Of a stretch of 5,571 bases of DNA, positions 1-5,324 are shown one piece after another; position 1 is the stretch's first letter; every line of letters begins with the position of its first letter. The notes beneath the pieces were generated by a model. It saw only the letters and a list, made by a program, of their open reading frames with translations. It searched no databases and was not told the DNA's origin. Made by a program: the position numbers and the translations under genes. This DNA comes from Cyclobacteriaceae bacterium (GTDB lineage: Bacteria; Bacteroidota; Bacteroidia; Cytophagales; Cyclobacteriaceae), in assembly GCA_013140395.1 (NCBI GenBank), contig JABFSY010000153.1, positions 1 through 5,571 of the forward strand. The letters are read 5' to 3'.

Positions 1-699
1 GATATCTGAGGCTATGCTTACGGCAACCAAATCAAGGTATTCATTCAGTTCTTCTTCCTTTCGGTATGACTGTGCATAGGCTTGCATTAATTTGAAACCC
101 AAGCCACATCCGCTTAGCTCTTTGAAGGGATAGTCACAATCACTTCTTTTTGGGTCGAGCACAGCGATTGCGTTGGGTATGTCTGTGCCTGGCAGGTGGT
201 GATCGCAGATAATAAAATCAATTTTTTTCTCCGTAGCCAACGTGACAGCGTCAATAGCTTTCACACCAAGATCCAATGCAATAATCAAACTAAATCCATT
301 ATCCTCCGCCCATTTTATGCCAACTTCCGAAACACCATAGCCCTCAGTATGTCGATCCGGTATATAAAAATCGCAAAGTGGATAAAAGCTTTGGAGGTAG
401 CTATACACCAATGCAACAGAAGTTGTTCCATCAACGTCATAGTCTCCATAAATTAAAATTCTCTCATGGTTTTCAATAGCAGTGTTTAATCGGGACACTG
501 CTTTTGCCATATCCGTCAGGAGAAAAGGGCTATGAAGCTCGGCTAAAGAAGGGCGAAAGAATTTTTTTGCCAGGTCAAAGTTGTCAATGCCGCGCTGTAG
601 CAAAACAGACGTAAGAGAAGGATTAACATTAATCTGTTGGCTAAGCGTTTCGATTTCACCTGGAGCAGGGACAGCTTTGCGTAACCACTTTCGTTGCAT
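1..699 (-). CDS. recJ: Single-stranded-DNA-specific exonuclease RecJ, N-terminal part (3' end outside window)
   Basis: RecJ is a cytoplasmic 5'-3' exonuclease on single-stranded DNA, acting in RecF-pathway recombination, mismatch repair and base-excision repair. The frame is open from the ATG at 699-697 (MQRKWLRKAVPAPGE) to the window edge, giving 233 codons of a protein usually about 560-580 residues long. The DHH phosphoesterase motifs are readable in order: YGDYDVDGTT (about residue 104), ALDLGVKA (about 160), the family signature CDHHLPGTD (about 185-193) and SGCGLGFKL (about 215-223). These supply the metal-binding aspartates and histidines of the catalytic core. The DHHA1 and OB-fold regions would lie beyond the edge. 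The start is the first ATG of the frame, follows the typical RecJ N-terminus, and lies 4 nt past the stop of the gene upstream, so co-transcription is likely. No frameshift is seen. Family assignment is near certain; only completeness is unknown. Confidence 0.96.
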   Translation of the reverse strand, partial: MQRKWLRKAVPAPGEIETLSQQINVNPSLTSVLLQRGIDNFDLAKKFFRPSLAELHSPFLLTDMAKAVSRLNTAIENHERILIYGDYDVDGTTSVALVYSYLQSFYPLCDFYIPDRHTEGYGVSEVGIKWAEDNGFSLIIALDLGVKAIDAVTLATEKKIDFIICDHHLPGTDIPNAIAVLDPKRSDCDYPFKELSGCGLGFKLMQAYAQSYRKEEELNEYLDLVAVSIASDI

Positions 700-703
700 G
701 TGC

Positions 704-1480
704 TTATTTTTGTTCGATTGTAAAAGCGCCTGCCTTTCCTGCTAGTCCATCCAGACCGGCAATTCCTCTTTTTCCATTTTTTCCATCTTGCGGCCCTAGT
801 CCTGCCTGACCACCGTTTCCTCCAACTCCTCCAGCACCTGCAAAGCCACCGTAATTCTTAAATTGAAGTTTTGTCCCCTGCATCTTGGGGAGGTCTACAC
901 ATGTCTTGCACGTCATTTTCAAAATGCCCCCATTTCCGCCTGTAGCGCCATTTCCACCATTTCCACCATTTCCACCATTTCCCCCCTTACAAACTTGCGT
1001 TCCCGATCCCCCATCGCCACCTTTGCCGCCTCTTCCTCCACTTCCCCCATCGCCACCATTTAAGTCGATCGTCAAGACACCATCAATTTTTACACTATTG
1101 ACGTAAAATGATAGGTTAAGCCCATCCGTTCCTGGTTTTCCTTCTTCACCGTCTTTTCCTACGTCACCGTTGCGGCATGGTGCACTTTGCCCTCTGCCAA
1201 CTACTCCAGTCTTCCCTGGCGTTCCATTTTTCCCGTGTCCGCTAATCACACACCCGTTTCCAACGACTATGACCTTAGCGTTGATGATATTTTCTTTCAC
1301 ATCTTGATTAAGGATAATGCGAGAGGAGTCCCTCATAACCAACGTATCGACCACCAAGATATCTGAACCAATTATCTTGTACTCCTGCTTTGACAGAACC
1401 TCAAGCCGATCTAGCCGGATTTGAGAAAGTACGGTGTTCGCAAAGAGGCAGAAAGTCAGAAGCGCAGAAAGTCGTATCAT
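704..1480 (-). CDS. Exported glycine-rich collagen-like protein
   Basis: No specific function is recognised. The 258-residue product starts with a signal peptide (about 1-19, cleavage before Gln20) and a beta-rich stretch (about 25-80) with alternating hydrophobic residues, e.g. ILVVDTLVM and AKVIVVGNGCVISG, that resembles turns of a beta-solenoid. Three Gly-rich blocks follow: a collagen-like Gly-X-Y block at about 81-120 (GKNGTPGKTG, GKDGEEGKPGTDG), an almost pure GGx block at about 142-186 (GGNGGNGGNGGNG), and a third at about 211-252. They are separated by short strand-like segments at about 121-141 and 187-210. Cysteines lie at 77, 102, 164, 191 and 194, the last two as CKTC; as the protein is exported they may form disulfides. 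Such Gly repeats can pack as polyglycine-II or collagen helices, suggesting a surface, adhesive or structural role (inference). The start is the ATG opening the signal peptide. The stop lies 4 nt from recJ. Confidence 0.88.
   Translation of the reverse strand: MIRLSALLTFCLFANTVLSQIRLDRLEVLSKQEYKIIGSDILVVDTLVMRDSSRIILNQDVKENIINAKVIVVGNGCVISGHGKNGTPGKTGVVGRGQSAPCRNGDVGKDGEEGKPGTDGLNLSFYVNSVKIDGVLTIDLNGGDGGSGGRGGKGGDGGSGTQVCKGGNGGNGGNGGNGATGGNGGILKMTCKTCVDLPKMQGTKLQFKNYGGFAGAGGVGGNGGQAGLGPQDGKNGKRGIAGLDGLAGKAGAFTIEQK
948..983 (-). repeat. Four tandem copies of a 9-bp unit inside the glycine-rich gene
   Basis: The plus strand reads ccatttcca four times head to tail (948-956, 957-965, 966-974, 975-983), with only the last base of the fourth copy changed to c. 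Read on the coding strand, each unit gives one Gly-Asn-Gly step, so the array encodes the GGNGGNGGNGG core of the middle glycine block. Because the unit is a multiple of three and nearly perfect, slippage would change repeat number without breaking the frame. Confidence 0.9.
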
Positions 1481-1521
1481 GAAGCAAAAATAAACAATCG
1501 CAAGTGAGTTGAGAGGTCACG

Positions 1522-1529
1522 CAAAGCTA
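1522..1529 (-). promoter_or_regulatory. Candidate -7 promoter box for the glycine-rich gene (and recJ)
   Basis: On the minus strand this octamer reads TAGCTTTG, an exact match to the Bacteroidota -7 consensus TAnnTTTG. It ends 41 nt before the ATG at 1480, leaving a leader of about 35 nt. It lies just downstream of the terminator of the preceding gene, where a new promoter is expected. No TTG -33 element is seen at the usual spacing. A second exact match, TATTTTTG at 1485-1492, is only 4 nt from the start codon and less likely to be the promoter. Confidence 0.4.
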
Positions 1530-1559
1530 ACAATGTAGTATTCGTTTTTTGTGGGGCAC

Positions 1560-1586
1560 AAAAAAAGGGCAACCCGTGGGTTGCCC
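1560..1586 (-). terminator. Rho-independent terminator of the SPOR-like gene
   Basis: A perfect 9-bp inverted repeat, GGGCAACCC (1567-1575) and GGGTTGCCC (1578-1586), with a 2-nt centre (a few central pairs would open to make the loop), is followed on the minus strand by seven T residues (1566-1560). It begins 23 nt after the stop codon of the 1610-2242 gene. The T-tract is on the minus-strand exit side only, so it ends that gene and insulates the glycine-rich gene/recJ unit from it. Confidence 0.9.
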
Positions 1587-1609
1587 TGTTAATATGTTGT
1601 GTGAACGGT

Positions 1610-2242
1610 TTATTTTTTATCACCGGCCTTATCGGCCACCACACCTTCTAAAACATCTTTAATATCAACCCGTTGTCCGTCTTTAAATGGAACAATCCAA
1701 GCATCCTTCACGCCCATTCCGCGAAGGTATTTTTTGAACTTATCGGCTTCCCAATAATCGCGAAAAACACCAATGGTAAACTTTTGTTCTCCTTTATCCG
1801 TTGCCTCTCCACCGAAGTTTGGATTATTGTCAAAGTACTTTGCCAGGTCTTTGTTTTTGAAAGCGCCTATCTGCACTTTGAAAACAACACCTTTTGAAAA
1901 ATCCATTGGATTGATCGTTGGAGTTTCCTTTAGTTGTGCCAGCTCAGCTTTAGTCGAGGTCAATTCGCTTCGCATCTTAGAAATTTCATCTTCTAATTCG
2001 GCAATCTTAGCATTCTTATCACTGATTTGTCCATTGAGTGTACTGACCTGTCCTTTCAAAGCCGAATTGTCGGTTTCGATGATTTGCTTGGTTTCCACCA
2101 ACGTTTTCAGGTTAGCTGGATTTTTAGCGTATTCTTTTGCTTTCTTTTTCCATTCTTTCTTCTCCTTTTTGGAGAGCTGAGAGAAAACTTGCGTGCCGGA
2201 AAAAATCAGCGCCAGGCAGAGGAATAAAACTCTAGTTTTCAT
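1610..2242 (-). CDS. Exported coiled-coil protein with SPOR-like C-terminal domain
   Basis: The 210-residue product has a signal peptide (1-21, VFS|Q22), a strongly basic segment at about 24-41 (KKEKKEWKKKAKEYAK), a predicted coiled coil at about 45-107 with heptad-like spacing (QVSTLNGQISDKNAKIAELE), a short Pro/Thr linker, and a C-terminal domain at about 118-200. That domain carries VFKVQIGAF and, later, FTIGVFRDYWEADKFKKYLR and AWIVPFKDGQRV, the pattern of SPOR-like domains. SPOR domains in other bacteria bind peptidoglycan glycan strands lacking stem peptides. Homologues in Bacteroidota are often labelled 'Ezrin/radixin/moesin family', probably only because of the coiled coil. A periplasmic cell-envelope role is inferred; binding is not shown by sequence. 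It appears monocistronic: its own terminator lies downstream and a divergent gene upstream. The ATG at 2242 opens the signal peptide. Confidence 0.9.
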   Translation of the reverse strand: MKTRVLFLCLALIFSGTQVFSQLSKKEKKEWKKKAKEYAKNPANLKTLVETKQIIETDNSALKGQVSTLNGQISDKNAKIAELEDEISKMRSELTSTKAELAQLKETPTINPMDFSKGVVFKVQIGAFKNKDLAKYFDNNPNFGGEATDKGEQKFTIGVFRDYWEADKFKKYLRGMGVKDAWIVPFKDGQRVDIKDVLEGVVADKAGDKK

Positions 2243-2320
2243 GTTTTGTGGGTTAGTTTAAAGGATAAAAGTAAGAAATATTTGGGAATTGAGATGGACT
2301 TCCACATTTCGAATAGTGCG

Positions 2321-2342
2321 TTGCCAAAACATCCCTTGGCAA
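2321..2342. promoter_or_regulatory. Perfect 7-bp inverted repeat, possible operator between divergent genes
   Basis: TTGCCAA (2321-2327) and TTGGCAA (2336-2342) are exact reverse complements separated by 8 bp (aacatccc). The dyad lies in the intergenic region between the divergent SPOR-like and caspase-like genes. Its centre is about 53 bp upstream of the start site implied by the TAAATTTG box at 2372, a position typical of activator sites. There is no T-tract, so it is not a terminator. Binding by a dimeric regulator is inference. Confidence 0.35.
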
Positions 2343-2371
2343 GCCCAGAAAAAACAATACCGAACAATTGC

Positions 2372-2379
2372 TAAATTTG
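2372..2379 (+). promoter_or_regulatory. Candidate -7 promoter box of the caspase-like gene
   Basis: TAAATTTG is an exact match to the Bacteroidota -7 consensus TAnnTTTG and lies 27 nt before the ATG at 2407, implying a leader of about 20 nt. No TTG -33 motif stands at the usual spacing, so activation may depend on a regulator. It helps decide the start: the alternative upstream ATG at 2368 precedes this box and would not be in the transcript. Confidence 0.55.
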
Positions 2380-2406
2380 TATTTCGAAAACATAATTCGA
2401 ACGGAT

Positions 2407-3909
2407 ATGAAAAATTCATCGAGGGGAGTTTTGTTGACAGCCTTTGTGCTGTTGGCATTGACATTGAGGGCTCAGCAATCGGACAATATTTTTGATGCAA
2501 AAATGCCGGTGACATGGCTGGGCCTTGACTTCACCAATTCAAAATTCATAGGGTTGACCGAATTGAATGCGTCTGAGAAGAATAGTGAGTTGATGGTTGC
2601 GTGGAATAACTTGTTGGCAAAAGAGCAGGCCAAATTCAATATTGGTCGCTTTTTTAAAAGAAAGGAAGTTTACCTTGATTTTGCACTTACTTCAACGAAA
2701 AACAGAACAATCGATGTGAAGTCTAGAATTGCTGCAGGTCCTCAAACCGAACTCTCAAAAACTGATATCGAGGAAGCGATCAGTAGTTATGATTTTACTG
2801 GTAAAAGCGGCTTAGGGCTAATGTTTAATGTAGAGAGCTTCAACAGAGATATAATGAAGAGCGCTATTTGGGTAACTTTTATCAATATGAATACCGGTAC
2901 GGTCATCTTCACCGAAAGAAGAACAGGAAAACCTAGCGGTATTGGTGTTCGTAACTTCTGGGGGAATTCTGTACTCAATATGATGGAAACGATCAGTAGA
3001 AAAGATTTTGACAACTGGACAAAGGGTAACTACCGCTTGAGTTCTGAACCAACTTCTACGGTAGCCAAGGCTTCTGACAAACCAAAGGTCACGCGCGAAG
3101 TTCCCGCAAAGTCTGCACAACCAATTCCGTCAGAAAGTGTGAATGAAGCGAAAGTAGCCACTGCCATGGCGGGGAGCAAGTCAGTGGTGCCCGGAGGAAA
3201 ATACTATGCGTTGTTGATTGGTGTTTCTAGGTATGTGGACGATCGACTGAATCTTGACAACCCTGTAAAAGATGCGCAGAAGATCAAAAAGGTATTGACC
3301 GAGAATTACAGCTTTGAGCCAGACAATACAATCGTTTTAGAAAATCCTACCCGTGGAGACATATTTTCTGCGTTGTACAAACTGAGAAGCAAGATAACCG
3401 TCAACGACAATCTGTTTATCTTTTATGCGGGACACGGTTTTTGGGATGAAAAAATTAAACAGGGCTATTGGTGGCCCCGCGATGCAGACGCATCTGACCC
3501 GTCCAACTGGCTGTCAAATAGTGATCTTCGTGAGCAGCTTAGAGGCATTAGTTCGGCACATACGTTATTGGTGAGTGATGCTTGTTTTAGCGGAGGTCTT
3601 TTTCGCACCCGCGATCCTAACATGAAAACAGCATCTATCGATTATCAAATGCTGTATAAGTTGCCCAGCCGCAGAGCTATTACGAGCGGAACCTTGACGG
3701 CTGTTCCAGATAACTCTGTGTTTGTTGAATATCTTTTGAAGCGCTTGGCTCAAAACACCGATCAGTTCCTTCCCGCTCAGCAGCTATTCAATACCTTGCG
3801 TATGGCGGTGATCAACAACAGCGCCACGGTGCCCCAAGAAGGAGTGATAGCTGAGACGGGTGATGAGGGTGGCGATTTTATCTTTTTGAAAACGAAGAAG
3901 AAGCCTTAA
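2407..3909 (+). CDS. Exported caspase-like (peptidase C14) protein with Bacteroidota N-terminal domain
   Basis: A predicted caspase-fold cysteine peptidase, 500 residues, exported. Domains: signal peptide 1-22 (LRA|Q23); an N-terminal domain at about 32-210 with VTWLGLDFTNSKFIG, SYDFTGKSGLGLMFNVESF and GVRNFWGNSV, which I recognise only as a recurrent uncharacterised Bacteroidota module; a Ser/Pro/Lys/Ala-rich linker at about 211-262; and a caspase-like domain at about 264-500. The last begins KYYALLIGVSRY, carries the catalytic His in FYAGHG (His343) and the catalytic Cys in SDACFSGG (Cys393). The dyad is therefore intact, as in metacaspase/orthocaspase-type C14 proteins that usually cut after Arg or Lys. 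Substrate is unknown. The start at 2407 is chosen over the in-frame ATG at 2368 because it directly opens the signal peptide and lies downstream of the TAAATTTG box. It converges on the next gene with 10 nt between stops. Family confident; activity inferred. Confidence 0.93.
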   Translation: MKNSSRGVLLTAFVLLALTLRAQQSDNIFDAKMPVTWLGLDFTNSKFIGLTELNASEKNSELMVAWNNLLAKEQAKFNIGRFFKRKEVYLDFALTSTKNRTIDVKSRIAAGPQTELSKTDIEEAISSYDFTGKSGLGLMFNVESFNRDIMKSAIWVTFINMNTGTVIFTERRTGKPSGIGVRNFWGNSVLNMMETISRKDFDNWTKGNYRLSSEPTSTVAKASDKPKVTREVPAKSAQPIPSESVNEAKVATAMAGSKSVVPGGKYYALLIGVSRYVDDRLNLDNPVKDAQKIKKVLTENYSFEPDNTIVLENPTRGDIFSALYKLRSKITVNDNLFIFYAGHGFWDEKIKQGYWWPRDADASDPSNWLSNSDLREQLRGISSAHTLLVSDACFSGGLFRTRDPNMKTASIDYQMLYKLPSRRAITSGTLTAVPDNSVFVEYLLKRLAQNTDQFLPAQQLFNTLRMAVINNSATVPQEGVIAETGDEGGDFIFLKTKKKP

Positions 3910-3919
3910 TTTTAATTTG

Positions 3920-4318
3920 TTAAAGGCATTTATCGCGCCTGCCGGTTCCCTGCATTTCAATTTTGGCAGCATTTTCGGTGATCTCTACACAACTTGCTGA
4001 AAATCCAAATCCGTCTGACTTGAGCACTATGCTCACATAGTATGTTTCGCCCGCTTTCATTTCAATTTTAGTAGGTGGATATTTGATATCGGACTGAACG
4101 GCAATCGCACGAAAGCCCGGTTCAACTTCGTGAACAGAGAACTGTTTGTTTTTGAGTTTGCATACCAGTGCATCATCGATAAACATCCGATAGGAAGCCA
4201 GTGTTTGGCCTACACCTGTAGATCGAATGAAATACACTGTGGCTTTATCTTGCGCAAATACTTGTACGCCCACGAACAACGTCAACGCGAGAAAGACAAT
4301 TTTTTTTCCTGTTTTCAT
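3920..4318 (-). CDS. Exported DUF2846-like small protein
   Basis: The 132-residue product has a signal peptide (1-22, VFA|Q23) with a KTGKK basic start. A single compact domain at about 26-115 begins ATVYFIRSTG and continues YRMFIDDALVCKL, the VEPGFRAIAV turn and the KAGETYYVSIVL strand. This order (VYF-R, then a small 'ID' strand, then PG-h, then AGETYY) matches the DUF2846 family, small beta-sandwich-like envelope proteins of unknown function; in many relatives the signal peptide is of lipoprotein type, but here there is no lipobox cysteine, so it should be soluble in the periplasm. Cysteines occur at 53, 110 and 131. An A8 run (4300-4307 on the coding strand) lies in codons 4-7. It is divergent from the hydrolase gene at 4424 and convergent with the caspase-like gene. 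No function can be assigned. Confidence 0.86.
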   Translation of the reverse strand: MKTGKKIVFLALTLFVGVQVFAQDKATVYFIRSTGVGQTLASYRMFIDDALVCKLKNKQFSVHEVEPGFRAIAVQSDIKYPPTKIEMKAGETYYVSIVLKSDGFGFSASCVEITENAAKIEMQGTGRRDKCL

Positions 4319-4396
4319 TTGCTTAGGGTTTTAGATGTTGAAACGATTTTCGAATTGTCAAGTTGCACCCACTGTCGCTTTTTTGCCACGGTTTGT

Positions 4397-4404
4397 TTAC
4401 TTTG
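4397..4404 (+). promoter_or_regulatory. Weak candidate -7 box of the MBL-fold hydrolase gene
   Basis: TTACTTTG differs from the Bacteroidota TAnnTTTG consensus by one base and ends 19 nt before the ATG at 4424. No convincing -33 element is seen upstream. The 105-nt divergent region 4319-4423 must hold promoters for both flanking genes, but nothing stronger is visible. Confidence 0.25.
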
Positions 4405-4423
4405 AAACTCTTAACTAACGCCA

Positions 4424-5320
4424 ATGAAAGGGATTTTGATCACTCTCCTACTTTTATGGATGCCTTTTATGGGCATTTCACAATCAAGAACAAAAGTTGT
4501 TTTGCTAGGCACGGGCACTCCCAATGCTGACCCAGAAAGGTTTGGACCTTCCGTGGCTGTAGTCGTAGACAACACACCATATGTAATCGACTGTGGGCCA
4601 GGCGTAGTGAGGAGAGCTGCCGCAGCTTTCAAAAAAGGTGTCAAGGGATTGAATCCAACTTTGTTGAATAGGTTGTTCATTACCCATTTGCATTCTGACC
4701 ATACTTCTGGTTACCCTGATTTTTTATTGACACCCGCAGTACTCGAGCGGAAAGGACCATTGCGGGTTTATGGACCAACCGGAACAAAGTCCTTGAACGA
4801 TCATATTGTTCAAGCTTATGCTCCGGATTTCCACATTCGAATTTTTGGCTTAGAGAAAGGCGACTCGACCGCCTATAAAACCGTTGTCACGGAGATAAAA
4901 GAAGGGGTTATTTATAAAGATTCGTTGGTTACAGTAGAGGCATTCAAAGTGGAGCATGGGGGTTGGCCGGAAGCATATGGTTTTCATTTCATCACACCAG
5001 ATAAGCGCATTGTTATTTCAGGAGATTGCACGTGGAGTGCGCGATTGATTGAGGTTGCCAAGAACTGCGATGTATTGGTGCATGAAGTGTATTCCGTTGA
5101 TGGTTGGTCGCGGAGGCCACCCAAATGGCAGACATACCACAAGAATTTTCATACGTCCACTTTACAATTAGCTGATGTAGCCACCAAGGTTCAACCCAAA
5201 TTGGTAGTACTCTATCATCAGCTCATTTGGGATTCTACTGACGAAAAACTTCTAAAAGAAGTTACCGACCATTACCAAGGCAAAGTTGTTTCGGGAAAGG
5301 ATTTGGATGTTTTCGAGTAA
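4424..5320 (+). CDS. Exported metallo-beta-lactamase-fold hydrolase, RNase Z/AtsA-like
   Basis: A 298-residue binuclear-metal hydrolase. The signal peptide (1-19, GIS|Q20) directs it out of the cytoplasm. The MBL fold begins KVVLLGTGTPNADPERFGPS, then the metal motif THLHSDHTSGYPD gives His88, His90, Asp92 and His93. Further ligands expected for the RNase Z type are present: His178 (KVEHGG), Asp201 (SGDCTW) and His265 (VLYHQLIW), together with HEVY at about 220 and His243 in FHTSTLQLA, matching the catalytic His loop of tRNase Z. The region where tRNase Z has its flexible tRNA-binding exosite is short here. With export, this argues against tRNA maturation and for a secreted phosphodiesterase, sulfatase or related esterase of the AtsA-like branch (inference). 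Automatic annotation may call it ribonuclease Z. The start is the ATG opening the signal peptide. The stop is 4 nt from the convergent gene. Confidence 0.92.
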   Translation: MKGILITLLLLWMPFMGISQSRTKVVLLGTGTPNADPERFGPSVAVVVDNTPYVIDCGPGVVRRAAAAFKKGVKGLNPTLLNRLFITHLHSDHTSGYPDFLLTPAVLERKGPLRVYGPTGTKSLNDHIVQAYAPDFHIRIFGLEKGDSTAYKTVVTEIKEGVIYKDSLVTVEAFKVEHGGWPEAYGFHFITPDKRIVISGDCTWSARLIEVAKNCDVLVHEVYSVDGWSRRPPKWQTYHKNFHTSTLQLADVATKVQPKLVVLYHQLIWDSTDEKLLKEVTDHYQGKVVSGKDLDVFE

Positions 5321-5324
5321 GCGT

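Noticed and set aside
196..456. 86-codon plus-strand open frame
   Set aside because: It is antisense to the highly conserved RecJ motif region and has no recognisable features.
885..1106. Plus-strand frame encoding a Pro-rich PPFPPFPP protein
   Set aside because: It is the antisense reading of the glycine codons (GGN on one strand gives NCC on the other) of the 704-1480 gene; it has no promoter or homology signal, and the minus frame has a signal peptide.
1485..1492. TATTTTTG on the minus strand as promoter of the glycine-rich gene
   Set aside because: It matches the -7 consensus but sits only 4 nt before the start codon, which would make an essentially leaderless mRNA; the box at 1522-1529 is better placed.
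1773..2180. 135-codon plus-strand open frame with hydrophobic stretches
   Set aside because: It lies wholly antisense to the coiled-coil/SPOR-like gene, whose domains explain the sequence; the low stop frequency follows from the Lys/Glu/Leu-rich opposite strand.
2368..2406. Upstream in-frame ATG extending the caspase-like protein by 13 residues
   Set aside because: It would precede the TAAATTTG box and put a polar MLNLYFENIIRTD stretch before an otherwise normal signal peptide.
3903..3927. Imperfect hairpin GCCTTAA ... TTAAaGGC between the convergent stops at 3909 and 3920
   Set aside because: The stem is short and AT-rich, with a bulged A, and is not followed by a proper T-tract on either strand, so a terminator call is not supported.
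4505..4702. Minus-strand open frames (also 4411-4680) inside the hydrolase gene
   Set aside because: They are antisense to the conserved MBL metal-binding region and show no coding features.
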